Source: an uncultured Collinsella sp.
Lineage (GTDB): Bacteria; Actinomycetota; Coriobacteriia; Coriobacteriales; Coriobacteriaceae
Assembly: GCA_959019775.1 (NCBI GenBank)
Contig: CAUEPS010000011.1
Location: 1-64,000, forward strand
Length of the DNA: 64,000 bases
Direction: 5' to 3'
Shown: positions 51,310 to 60,800 of the stretch, in pieces
Layout: each line of letters opens with the position of its first letter
Numbering within the stretch: position 1 is the stretch's first letter
Position numbers and translations under genes: made by a program
Notes under the pieces: model-generated
Told to the model about the DNA's origin: nothing
Seen by the model: only the letters and a program-made list of their open reading frames with translations
The model's database searches: none

Positions 51310-52911
51310 ATGAACCAGATACTTCTTTTTATCGGCCTCGTCATTATTCTGTGCCTGACCATCAAACCCGTCGGCAAAAAGCTCCCCTTCCCCACCCTGC
51401 TCATCTTTATCGCACTCGGCATGCTGCTGGGCGTCAACGGTCCGGCGCACATCGACTTTAGCGACTATGCGCTCACCGAAACCGTCTGCAGCACGGCGCT
51501 GCTGTTCATCATGTTCTACGGAGGCTTTAACACCAACATCGACCGTGCCAAACCTGTCGCCGTGCCAGCGGCGCTGCTGAGCACGCTCGGCGTTATCGCC
51601 ACCGCTGGCATCACCGGCGTGTTCGCTCACTTTGTACTGGGCTTCGACTGGATCGGCGGCCTTCTGCTGGGATCGGTCGTGGCGTCGACCGATGCGGCGA
51701 GCGTCTTTAGCGTGCTGCGCGAGCACAGCCTGTCGCTGATAGGTGGCACCGACTCGCTGCTCGAGGTGGAATCGGGCTCCAACGACCCCGTCGCCTACAT
51801 GCTCACCGCGGTGCTCGCCACACTCGCGGCCGGCGGCGACGTTAACATCCCCGTGCTGCTGGCCAAGCAAATCATCCTAGGCGTGGGCTTGGGCATTGTC
51901 ATCGGCTGGGCATCGGGCCGTCTGATCGAGCGCGCGCATGCAACAGCCGAGGGGGCGCAGACCATCTTCTTGTTCGCCGTGGCCATCGTCGCCTACGCGC
52001 TGCCGAGCTACCTGGGCGGCAACGGCTTTTTGGCAGTGTACCTTGCCGGCATTGTGCTGGGCGCAAGCGACATCACCGGCAAAGTCGAGCTGGCGCACTT
52101 CTTCGACACCCTCACCGAGATGGCCGAGATGACCATCTTCTTTTTGCTCGGCCTGCTCGTGACGCCCGCCCGTCTGCCGCAAATGCTGCTGCCGGGCCTG
52201 GCACTCATGGCGTTTATGCTCTTTGTGAGCCGCCCCATCGCCGTCGGTCTGCTGTTGGCGCCCTTTAAGACGAACCCTCGCCAGGTGGCGCTCGTAAGCT
52301 GGGCGGGCCTGCGCGGCGCGGCTTCGGTCGTCTTTAGCCTCTTTGCCGTGGTAGCCGACGTTCCCGGTGGCCACGACCTATTTGACCTTGTGTTTGTAAT
52401 TGCCGTGTCGAGCATTGTGGTGCAGGGCTCGCTGCTACCAGCAGTGGCAAAGAAGCTCGACATGATCGATGCGGAAGGCGACGTTCGCCGTACGTTTAAC
52501 GATTACCGCGACGAGGAAGGCATGTCATTCGTCAAGCTCAAGGTGGGAGCTGGACATCCGTTTGCGGGGCGCTCACTCGCGGATATTGGCAGTGCGACGG
52601 ACATGCTCGTGGTCCTGGTGCTGCGCGACGGTGCCCATCCGGTGCTGCCCAATGGCGATACCGTGATTGAAGAAGGTGACCTGTTGGTGATGGCCGCCCC
52701 GACGTTTGAGGAGCGTGCCGAGATTACGCTGCGCGAGGTCACCGTGACTCCCCACGGTCGCCTGGCCGGTCAGCGCCTGCGCGACGTGCCGCAGGGCAAG
52801 CACCCGTTTATCGTGGTAATGCTCAAGCGCGACGGCCAAACGATCATCCCCGACGGCAACACCCTCATATACGCCGGCGACGAAGCCGTCATCGCCACGC
52901 TGGCGTCGTAG
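51310..52911 (+). CDS. potassium/proton antiporter, CPA1 family with RCK_C domains
   Basis: The 533-residue protein has about 12 N-terminal membrane segments of the Na+/H+ exchanger fold (PTLLIFIALGMLLGVNGP, ASTDAASVFSVLRE, LEVESGSNDPVAYMLTAVLA, SWAGLRGAASVVFSLFA). Two TrkA-C (RCK_C) modules follow (VGAGHPFAGRSLADI..GDLLVMAAP and PHGRLAGQRLRD..YAGDEAVIA), as in CvrA/NhaP2-type potassium/proton antiporters. S-N-D-P supplies the ion-binding Asp. The RCK_C modules suggest ligand control. AGGAGCGG lies about ten bases before the ATG. Confidence 0.92.
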   Translation: MNQILLFIGLVIILCLTIKPVGKKLPFPTLLIFIALGMLLGVNGPAHIDFSDYALTETVCSTALLFIMFYGGFNTNIDRAKPVAVPAALLSTLGVIATAGITGVFAHFVLGFDWIGGLLLGSVVASTDAASVFSVLREHSLSLIGGTDSLLEVESGSNDPVAYMLTAVLATLAAGGDVNIPVLLAKQIILGVGLGIVIGWASGRLIERAHATAEGAQTIFLFAVAIVAYALPSYLGGNGFLAVYLAGIVLGASDITGKVELAHFFDTLTEMAEMTIFFLLGLLVTPARLPQMLLPGLALMAFMLFVSRPIAVGLLLAPFKTNPRQVALVSWAGLRGAASVVFSLFAVVADVPGGHDLFDLVFVIAVSSIVVQGSLLPAVAKKLDMIDAEGDVRRTFNDYRDEEGMSFVKLKVGAGHPFAGRSLADIGSATDMLVVLVLRDGAHPVLPNGDTVIEEGDLLVMAAPTFEERAEITLREVTVTPHGRLAGQRLRDVPQGKHPFIVVMLKRDGQTIIPDGNTLIYAGDEAVIATLAS

Positions 52912-52923
52912 CCATCCCCACCC

Positions 52924-52996
52924 ATAAGTTGCGGTGAGATAGGGACTGAATAGGCCTTCTAGCAGCCTAAACAGTCCCTATTTCACCGCAAGTTAT
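52924..52996. repeat. large palindromic repeat, GTTGCGGTGAGAT family, copy 2
   Basis: ATAAGTTGCGGTGAGATAGG on the left pairs with CCTATTTCACCGCAAGTTAT on the right (two mismatches), and GACTG/CAGTC extends the stem inward. It matches 33628-33698 and begins 12 bases after the antiporter stop. Confidence 0.85.
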
Positions 52997-53036
52997 TAAG
53001 GGGATGGGTTGAAAAACATTTGAATTGACACCGAAA

Positions 53037-53094
53037 TGAAAAAAGCCGGGAAAACGTCCCCGGCACTTGGAAGCCTTCTCTTTTGAGATGACCG
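53037..53094 (-). ncRNA. candidate small RNA (left member of a divergent pair)
   Basis: On the minus strand TATAAA (53105-53100) with TGGCAT 17 bases upstream is followed by AAGTCGGTCATCTCAAAAGA, a TCTC/GAGA mini-hairpin, and the terminator GCCGGGGACGTTTTCCCGGC with TTTTTT. The transcript would be about 58 nt and non-coding. It is the reverse-complement look-alike of the unit at 53211. Confidence 0.6.
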
Positions 53095-53176
53095 ACTTCT
53101 TTATATCACGAACGCTAGTTAGATGCCATTCATTGAGGGCTTTTTCAGGCGCGCCATCCCATCCACATGGCGCCAT

Positions 53177-53205
53177 TTGAAAGCCGTCCGATCTCATGCT
53201 ATAAA
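53177..53205 (+). promoter_or_regulatory. promoter of the right small RNA
   Basis: TTGAAA and TATAAA are separated by exactly 17 bases. No open frame with a ribosome binding site follows. Confidence 0.7.
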
Positions 53206-53210
53206 GAAAT

Positions 53211-53268
53211 CGGTACCCTCCAAAAAGAGGGGCCTCCAAGAGCCGGGGTCTTACCCCCGGCATTTTTT
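53211..53268 (+). ncRNA. candidate small RNA (right member of a divergent pair)
   Basis: Beginning about six bases after TATAAA it reads ATCGGTACCCTCCAAAAAGA, with a CCCTC/GAGGG hairpin, then GGCCTCCAAG and the terminator GCCGGGG-TCTTAC-CCCCGGC with a T run. Two CCTCC motifs are complementary to Shine-Dalgarno sequences, as in several known regulatory small RNAs. It aligns base for base with the left unit read on the other strand. Confidence 0.65.
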
Positions 53269-53396
53269 GTGCGCAAAGTCACCGCAACCCCTGCCTTGTC
53301 CCTAAGAGGGGCGGGGCAGCCGTCCCGAATTGGCCACTCTTGAGCATCAATCGCCCCGGTTGGGGTCTCGTTGCGGACAATTAGCGTCTCTCAAAA

Positions 53397-53519
53397 CTAA
53401 GTGAGTAGACTTTTGTCGAATCGCCGACCACGTCACCAAAGCACAAGTCTGTGACCTGCGGGTTTGTTGAAGCAAATTTGTCGGGTGTTCAGGATTTCCA
53501 AAAAAGTCTACTCACTTAG
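53397..53519. mobile_element. 123-bp MITE-like element, copy 2
   Basis: It has the same 18-bp terminal inverted repeats, CTAAGTGAGTAGACTTTT and its complement, the same length as copy 1, and interior differences at scattered positions. The outer flanks (GGGGTCTCGTTGCGGACAAT and CCAGCG) are also shared. Confidence 0.82.
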
Positions 53520-53611
53520 CCAGCGTGCAGTCAAAACAGAACCGTCGCGAGGTCATTAGACTCCATTGCGCCGGCTTATCGTGCATTTTCGCGCAGCTGC
53601 GAGTGCAGACG

Positions 53612-53632
53612 CCCCATCCCAAATTAGCTACC
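53612..53632. repeat. CCATCCCAAATTAGCTA repeat fragment at the small-protein stop
   Basis: It matches the tails of the repeats at 37365 and 50111 and abuts the stop codon of the 63-residue gene. Confidence 0.65.
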
Positions 53633-53824
53633 TTAGTCATCGTCGACGGCAAAGTCGCGGAGGTCGAGGCCTTCGCGTTCGGCTCGGTCTAGAAGCTCTT
53701 GAGGGGACTCATCCTCGATATCCATCACGTCGAGCATAGCGGCCGGAAAGCCCACGCCTGCCGCACTCCCCGCGCGGTCGAGCTGGCTCTCGCACAGCTG
53801 ATCTACATCAACGTCGATTTTCAT
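53633..53824 (-). CDS. small acidic hypothetical protein
   Basis: The 63-residue protein begins MKIDVDVDQLCESQLDRAGS and ends EREGLDLRDFAVDDD. It is strongly acidic and not recognised. AGGAGG lies eight bases before the ATG at 53824, so translation is likely; the longer frame from 54004 runs antisense into mazG and is rejected. It is divergent from the mazG gene with about 115 bases between. It could be a small antitoxin-like or regulatory protein, but nothing supports a choice. Confidence 0.65.
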   Translation of the reverse strand: MKIDVDVDQLCESQLDRAGSAAGVGFPAAMLDVMDIEDESPQELLDRAEREGLDLRDFAVDDD

Positions 53825-53939
53825 GGTGAAACCTCCTACCGGCCAATCGCGACCGAACAAACCGCACGCCCCAAATGATGTGCAATAAACCCCAAATATG
53901 GCCATAATAAAACAATGAACATCAGGGAGGCTGCGGACG

Positions 53940-54296
53940 ATGGATAAGCTCGATGCCATGACGGCACAAGTCAGGGACTTTTGCGATGCACGCGACTGGC
54001 GCAAATATCACACGCCAAAGGAGCTTGCCATCGGCATGGCAACTGAGTCCTCCGAGCTCCTCCAACTCTTTCGTTTTATGAGCGACGAGCGCATTGCAGA
54101 AATGTTCGAAGACACCGAGCAACGCCAAGCCATCGAAGACGAGGTCGCCGACACGCTCCTTTTCCTTCTGCGTTTCGCAGATTTAAATGAAATCGACCTG
54201 CCAGCGGCGCTTTCGTCCAAGCTCAAGCGCAATGGTGAGCGCTACCCCGTCGACGCATCATCCAATGAATACAGAAAGGCGGAACACCGTGAGTAG
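53940..54296 (+). CDS. MazG-like nucleotide pyrophosphohydrolase
   Basis: The 118-residue protein is a small all-alpha NTP pyrophosphatase of the MazG/RS21-C6 type: IGMATESSELLQLFRF carries the E-x-x-E metal motif and EDEVADTLLFLLRFAD the E-x-x-D motif. Relatives hydrolyse dCTP or modified nucleotides. CAGGGAGG precedes the ATG. Its last 8 bases overlap the start of the GIY-YIG/DUF2075 gene, so translation is coupled, which suggests the nucleotide cleaner and the nuclease-ATPase act together. Confidence 0.88.
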   Translation: MDKLDAMTAQVRDFCDARDWRKYHTPKELAIGMATESSELLQLFRFMSDERIAEMFEDTEQRQAIEDEVADTLLFLLRFADLNEIDLPAALSSKLKRNGERYPVDASSNEYRKAEHRE

Positions 54297-56031
54297 CGAG
54301 TTCGCCCTTCGGCAATACACGCTTCCCCTACCCAAGCCCTTTGAGGCAAGCGAATCACTACAAGACTTTGGCACGCCAGAGCCCGGGGCTCACCATGACG
54401 AGAGCTGGCCTGTTCTCTACATCCTGACCAACAGTAAAAAGAAGACAGCATACATTGGCCAAACAACCAACTATCAACGCCGCATGAAGCAACACGCCGC
54501 AAACGTGGACAAGGATTTCGATCGAACACTACTGATCGACAACCCAACCTTCAATCAGTCGGCGACATTTGAGTTTGAAAACAGGCTCATCGAACTGTTC
54601 TGCGCTGACGAAAAATACCAGGTAACCAATGGCAACAATGGCTATGCCCAATTCGATTACTTTGAGCGACCTCAGTACCGCCAGAAGTTCCGAACGCTAT
54701 GGACAAAACTACGCGAAGAAAACTATGCAATTCACCCCATCGAAGAGCTCGAGAACACTGACCTGTTTAAATTTTCGCCTTTCAAAACGCTCACACCCGA
54801 TCAATATGAAACGATTGAGACGATTTACAAGCGTCTCGAGCAGGAACAGAAAGACGTTGAGCACGGCAGCCCCAAGAAGAAACGCGTAACCGTCGTAAAC
54901 GGCGCGCCCGGAACAGGCAAAACCATCCTTGCCATAAGCCTCATGTTCAAAATCAAAAACGAACCCAAGCTATCCGGCCTGCGGGTCGGTTTCGTGACAC
55001 CCATGGAGTCTCTGAGCAAAACGCTCAAAAGGCTCACGCACTTCCTTCCTGGGTTAAAGCCCGGAGATATCCTGACCCCCAGTGATGTTACCAAAAAGAA
55101 TCGGTATGACATCCTGCTTGTCGACGAGGCACACCGACTGGGAAACTGCTTGACCGTCGGCGCCGGCATCGGGGCTTTTTACAATACCTGCGATCGCCTC
55201 GGCCTTCCGCGCTCGAGCAACCAGGTTGACTGGATATTCACATGCTGTGACAAGGCGTACCTGTTCTACGACCCCAAACAGCAGGTTCGTGCATCCGGAC
55301 TTAATCGGGACGGCCTTGAGCAGCGACTCAATCAGCTCGAAGAAGCGGGCATTGAAACTGAAGAGTTCGGCCTAAGCACACAAATGCGCGTGCGCGGTGG
55401 TGACGAATACCTCGATTTTGTCTACGACTTACTCGACAACAAGGCGTACGTGCACACCGGCATGAAGTTCAAAGAACTCTTTTCATCGGAGCCTTACGAT
55501 TCGCGGGCCGGGGATCCGGACAGCGATATCCCCAGATACCAGTTTGGAATCGTCAACCGATTTGAGGATTTCTGTTCTCTGCAGCAAGCCAAGGAAGAAG
55601 AAGTTGGCCTATCCCGTATGACGGCAGGCTTTGCGTGGAAGTGGCAAACGAAGAAATACAAAGACGCGTTCGATATCATCATCGAGGACATCCCTAAACG
55701 TTGGAACTCGAGCCAAAAGGATTGGGTTAACTCCGCCAACGCCGTAAACGAAGTCGGATGTATCCACACGGTGCAGGGCTACGACCTCAACTACGGCTTC
55801 GTAATTCTGGGACCAGACATTTATTACGACACCGATATAGGAGCCGTCTGCGTTAACAAAGCGAACTTTAAAGATGCCGTCGCAAAGAAAAAGGCGAGCG
55901 ACGATGACCTGCGAAAGATCATCGTCAACGCCTACTATGTCCTCATGACGCGTGGCATGCTGGGAACGTTTCTTTATGTATGCGACCCGGCGCTCAAGGA
56001 GTATTTGTCACGGTATATCCCGGTGATTTAG
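54289..56031 (+). CDS. GIY-YIG nuclease domain fused to DUF2075-type P-loop ATPase
   Basis: The 580-residue protein has an N-terminal GIY-YIG nuclease domain (residues about 40-125): VLYILTNSKKKTAYIGQTTN carries the Y-I-L and Y-I-G strands, RRMKQH the helix Arg, and FEFENRLIELF the catalytic Glu. From residue 200 follows a DUF2075-like helicase-type ATPase: VVNGAPGTGKTILA (Walker A, 205-212), ILLVDEAHRL (Walker B), YDPKQQVRASG, STQMRVRGGDEYL and IHTVQGYDLNYGFVILGPD. GTG 54289 is chosen since AAAGGCGG precedes it and the gene then overlaps mazG by 8 bases; ATG 54265 is an alternative. Such fusions are typical of mobile or defence loci. Confidence 0.85.
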   Translation: MSSEFALRQYTLPLPKPFEASESLQDFGTPEPGAHHDESWPVLYILTNSKKKTAYIGQTTNYQRRMKQHAANVDKDFDRTLLIDNPTFNQSATFEFENRLIELFCADEKYQVTNGNNGYAQFDYFERPQYRQKFRTLWTKLREENYAIHPIEELENTDLFKFSPFKTLTPDQYETIETIYKRLEQEQKDVEHGSPKKKRVTVVNGAPGTGKTILAISLMFKIKNEPKLSGLRVGFVTPMESLSKTLKRLTHFLPGLKPGDILTPSDVTKKNRYDILLVDEAHRLGNCLTVGAGIGAFYNTCDRLGLPRSSNQVDWIFTCCDKAYLFYDPKQQVRASGLNRDGLEQRLNQLEEAGIETEEFGLSTQMRVRGGDEYLDFVYDLLDNKAYVHTGMKFKELFSSEPYDSRAGDPDSDIPRYQFGIVNRFEDFCSLQQAKEEEVGLSRMTAGFAWKWQTKKYKDAFDIIIEDIPKRWNSSQKDWVNSANAVNEVGCIHTVQGYDLNYGFVILGPDIYYDTDIGAVCVNKANFKDAVAKKKASDDDLRKIIVNAYYVLMTRGMLGTFLYVCDPALKEYLSRYIPVI

Positions 56032-56117
56032 CGGCTGCCCACGCATGACATGAACAGCAGCGAAACCCCCAGGACACAATCCCGGGTTCACGAAGGGCTG
56101 CGGGGCGCGCCGGCACC

Positions 56118-57851
56118 CTATCCAACCAATACTGCCCCCAGAAGATTTGCGAACTTCTTGGCGGGGCGCCTATTCGCTTTTTCGCCCATCGCCACGAGCG
56201 CGTGGTTGCAGGCATCCTCATTCATGTCGCAAACAATTCTGAGCTCATGCCGCGCCCTTGAAGCAGCCGTATAAAACAAAGTTCCAGGCTCTGGCATGTA
56301 GCTCATGGACGGCTGTTCCCATAAGGCTTGATCAACATCAATCATAATTACCGCAGCAGCCTCCATCCCCTTGAACTTCCTCACCGTATGGACGGGAATC
56401 TTCTGACCTTTCCACCTCTTTAGGTTCTGGTCACCAGCGAAACAGCACGACAGCTTAGAGTTTTCCAGTGTCTTGCATGTGATAACCACAATGTCATTAA
56501 TACCGGCGTTCTTGAGTAAATCAATGTGCTTATCCACAAATGCCTCTTGCGCGGCGGCGTCACAATTAATCATAAGCAATGGAGGTTTTCCGAGCCTAGC
56601 CATAACCTGCATTCTAAAACCGTGCGCTTCACCAAGAGCACTCAGGGAAGACTTCTCGATAGCCTCCGTATTCCGGCAGTTTACATAAAGCGTTAGCTTG
56701 CAATCGGCATCCATAAGGAAGCTGGGCATAGTTGAGCCTTGGACAAACTGCCTTTTATCGTAAAAGAGATACATCGTGCTTTCCGGCCTCGAATCCACGA
56801 TAGAACGCAAGGTTTCGAGCACCATCGCATCTTCAATGGCTTTGAGGCCAAAGTCTTGGCCTTCGTCTATTACGATGTGCTGATAGGGAAACGAGTCAGG
56901 GTGCTCCATGAGCTCTTCGGTCAGGCAGGCATAGTTTGGCTCGAGAGAATTGCAGGCCTTGCAGGCGTAGCCCGGAATTGTATAGACGTCAATTTCCGGG
57001 ACATCGTTGCACCTTCTAGTAATCTCTTCCTTCAAAAGCGAGTTAAAGCACAAAAAGAGAACCCTGCCCGTACAGGCGGCCTGCTTAGCTCTCTCAATTG
57101 CAATGAGAGTTTTGCCAGTTCCTGCCGCCCCGTTAATTACCGCTGTCTTCTGATCCTTTATGAAATTCAACACACGAGCCTGCGAGTCCAGCAGCCTTGC
57201 GAACACGAAGTCGTTATATCGATAGTCCACCGAATTCGTCGGGACGATATCGAACTCCGGCAGGAGCACTTTATGCAAGACCTCTTTAGCCTCATCATTG
57301 GAAAGCCTCGTCTCCCTTCCTCCGACATCCATGCTCATGATGCGAACTATTTGTTGAGTTGGATCCCCAAGGTCCGTCTTGCACAGAGTAATATCGCGAG
57401 AAGCCTCGGAAGAGTAATCAATAAAACCAAGTTCATGTGCCCCCAGGGACGGAAGCCAAACCGCATGAGTGACCTTGCACCTACCGCAAAGCTCCCCTAA
57501 TCCCACGTCCTCAAAGCGTTTAATAAGCTTCCATTTAATACTATCAGCCTGTCGGAAAGGGCCACCGTGCCTCCTCATCGATATGCCACTTCCGTACAGC
57601 CACTCACCGTTTTCGCAGCGAATTCTCCCCGCTTTCGCCTCGATAACAAGAATGCCGAGCTTGCGATTAAACACGACGAAATCGGCTTCCCTCTGTTCAA
57701 TAGCGTTTCCATCCACAATATCCAACATCTTGTATGAATGGATAACCGTAAAATCATCGGGAAGCTTACTCAACGCGTAATAAATCTCCCCTTCACGACT
57801 CCGATCGTCGAATTCAGCCGGGCCAAGGCTCGGTATCATTCTTGCAGCCAC
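56118..57851 (-). CDS. NERD nuclease-related domain fused to UvrD-like helicase
   Basis: The 577-residue protein opens with a NERD domain, a PD-(D/E)XK-like fold: EADFVVFNRKLGILVIEAKAG gives D57 and the E71-x-K73 pair. A superfamily I helicase core follows: INGAAGTGKTLIA (Walker A, about 241-248), HIVIDEGQDF (329-333), FYDKRQFVQGS, YVNCRNTEAI, VHTVRKFKGMEA and LFYTAASRARHEL, the last two being motifs V-VI of UvrD-like enzymes. It starts at GTG two bases after the large helicase stop, so both are one operon. It converges with the GIY-YIG gene, whose ATPase is also helicase-like. Confidence 0.88.
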   Translation of the reverse strand: MAARMIPSLGPAEFDDRSREGEIYYALSKLPDDFTVIHSYKMLDIVDGNAIEQREADFVVFNRKLGILVIEAKAGRIRCENGEWLYGSGISMRRHGGPFRQADSIKWKLIKRFEDVGLGELCGRCKVTHAVWLPSLGAHELGFIDYSSEASRDITLCKTDLGDPTQQIVRIMSMDVGGRETRLSNDEAKEVLHKVLLPEFDIVPTNSVDYRYNDFVFARLLDSQARVLNFIKDQKTAVINGAAGTGKTLIAIERAKQAACTGRVLFLCFNSLLKEEITRRCNDVPEIDVYTIPGYACKACNSLEPNYACLTEELMEHPDSFPYQHIVIDEGQDFGLKAIEDAMVLETLRSIVDSRPESTMYLFYDKRQFVQGSTMPSFLMDADCKLTLYVNCRNTEAIEKSSLSALGEAHGFRMQVMARLGKPPLLMINCDAAAQEAFVDKHIDLLKNAGINDIVVITCKTLENSKLSCCFAGDQNLKRWKGQKIPVHTVRKFKGMEAAAVIMIDVDQALWEQPSMSYMPEPGTLFYTAASRARHELRIVCDMNEDACNHALVAMGEKANRRPAKKFANLLGAVLVG

Positions 57852-57853
57852 AG

Positions 57854-60800
57854 TTATGCCTCTTTATAAATCGCGCCCATCACATCTTCGGCAGAGCACT
57901 CGCCAACGACAAACAGGCTCCAGCCCGAAACGTTGCGCCAGGCGGACCCAAATACCTTTTTAAAATCGCCCGCTGACTCCTCGTCAAGAAGAATGACCTT
58001 GAACTTGCGCCAAACAAGCGTGGCGTAAGCGCTGTCGCCGTCAGCATCAGATAGCTCCACATCTTTGTCCGGAGTCTCCCAGCGCAAATGCGAATCGCAG
58101 CTCGTCATTTCACGAATCAACTCGATCCACTCCTCCGAAGAATTAGATCGGATTGACAGCTTTATCGCTTCAGCCAGCGACAGCGCCTCGTTGTTCGCAC
58201 CTTCATCAGAGGCCCATAGCTCAAATCCATCAACTGGGTTGGGGACACCAGCCTTGTAATCGAGCTCTTTATCCTCATCGGCATTACCAGCAAAACGGCC
58301 GGATGACGAGGCAGTAAGAAGAGCTCCCAAAATTCGTTTTGCAGCCCCGCGGGAAAGATTCGCCTGCACAACTTGGTTGTAATAATTTGCAATACAACCG
58401 TAGCAGCAAGTTTCTTCACCACAACCGCAATGGCCATCTACGACCTTATAGGCCTCTTCAATTAGATCCGTCACCTCTTTGCTGAGCTGGCGTACATGAC
58501 CGGCTCCTCCGGGCACGTCATCATAGATGAGTATTGAGAAGCTGCCTGCATCATTTTTGTATGTAGTCCCTCCGAGTTCGGTCTCGGGAACCTCGAGGAT
58601 TTTAGCCGCAGCGGTAAACAGTGCCCACATCACAGCTTCCCAGTCGCCATCGCTGCAAACTGTCGCCTCATCGAAATCAAATACGAGCTCGAGGACGTCG
58701 CTCACAAATGCCGTACCCAGCGCACTGAACCTATTAATCTTTGGAGCAGTGCCGCTCTTCTCGCACCAGTAGGTATGTTGGATCTTCTCCCCACCAACAG
58801 CAGCGCGATTGCAGTAAGAGCAGACTTGGAAGCCCTTAGCAGGGCTATTGAGCACACAAAGTTGCCCGTTCTCGGCATATTTTACTTTCACCGCACCGCC
58901 AGGAAAACAAAACTCCCTGGTCGCGGTCTCGTTAGGCCAGTGCTGGCTAAAGTGCACCGATGCATACCCCTTTGGCCTCGGCCTTCTAAGCCCTATGCCT
59001 TTTTTGTTTTCCGTGCCGACAAAACCATAGGAAGGTATGAGCATATTCTTTTCGAGAGCAAACTCGGTATGGCAAACGGGACACTCGCCTTTATCACTGT
59101 AGTTTTCAATGGGCCATACAAATGTTTCGCAATTTGGACACTTTCCATACCTGCGCTTTCGCAACTCTTGCCCTTTCGGCTTTCTGAGTCCAACGGACTT
59201 CCAAAGCGTCTTGCCGGCAACGATTTCCGCCCCCGGTGCATATTCCCTAATGGCTTGACGCATACCCCTAGAAAGCTCGAGCCTGTTCTCACCTACAGAA
59301 TTCTCGATATCAAGAAGATGGAGCTCTACGAGATCAGTCGGAAACCCGTACTTAGGCAATACTCCGCTCTCGGCAAGAATTGCGATAGTTCTCTCCTTCT
59401 TGAGCGCATCCCTAGACTTTAGAAGCTTGGATGCGAGAATGTCGTTGACGCCCATATTCAGCTCAATACCATCCTGAATACGCTCAAAATCAGCATGCTT
59501 AAGGCTATGCGCAAGGAGAAGCCTGCCACCGCTTCCGCTCTCAGCCGAATCGATTGGCCCAACGAGCTTTGCTATCCACCCCCACTCGTTTACGCCAACT
59601 TCTTCCGCCACAGGCATGCCTTGCGGAACAACGCGGACGAGCTGTTCATAGACACTCTTTGGCCGCGATGCAAGGAAGCGGCGAAGATCTTCGAGGCCTT
59701 CCGGCTCCGATTTAGAAAGATCCATAAAGTCGTTGTATCCATGAGAGTAGTCTTTGCCCAAGCTCCGGCTCGCGTAGCGAAAGAACTCAGACATAGCGAC
59801 GGCGAAAACATGCCGTATCGCAATGGCATCGTTATTCAGATAACACATTGGCACTCTCGTGTTGCCGCCAATTATCTTGGCTGGGTCCTCAAAGTACGCG
59901 ACATCATGGGGCCGCAAGCGAGCAAACGTGATGGCATATCCAGGCTTGCCAGCGCGGCGTCCAACGCGACCGGCTCGTTGCGTATAATTCGCGGTACTAG
60001 GTGGAACGTTTCTCATAAAAATGGCCCTCAAATCGCCAACGTCCACACCCAGCTCAAACGTAGTCGTGCAACTCAAAACATTAACGTTGCCTTTGATAAA
60101 TTCGCTCTGTATTTCTCTAGCCTTTTTGGATGACAGCTGTGCCGTATGTTCCTCAATGTCGAGGGGAAGCGCCTCATCTTGATATACCGTTTTATAAAAG
60201 CGGTCCTTGTTTTTTGCCTCTGCGAAGCTCATTTTCACCATCGTACCGTTGCATTTCGTTGTCGTGCAAACGCCACGTGTATCTAGGTGAGTCTCACATC
60301 CACACGCATCGCAACGATAGACAATATCATCGTTGGAGTGCGGATACATAGTCCAAATATCTCTGCTGAGCCTAAAGTGTTCAGGCGAATCAATCAAATA
60401 TCCTTCGCCCTTAAATAGCCTGCAACTCAGATACTCCCCCATAAACTGGAAAAGACTTTGCAGAATCGGGCGAACGTCCTCACGGGTCAGCTCGATACCG
60501 TGGACCCTTTTGACGTACTTGCGAATAAAGGCGCTGCGCTTGTTTTCTGTACCACGTACAGCATCTCCCGCGAAATAAACGATATCCCTAGACGCAGAGC
60601 TGCCTCTCTCAAGCACGACAAGGTTGCCGCGCTTCTCATGATTGTTTCTGAGCTCAGGGACCCCTTCAGGAACCTCGATAACGTTTTTCTCTCGGAGCAG
60701 TTCAAGACAGGTCCTTACAAACAAAATGTAGTCTTCGCATGAAAGCCAGGTGACCCCATCGGCATTAAGTATATCCACTTGCCTTGCGACAAGCTTTTTC

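Noticed and set aside
53123..53305. 60-codon plus-strand frame across the twin small RNA region
   Set aside because: It has no ribosome binding site and runs through both a promoter and a terminator.
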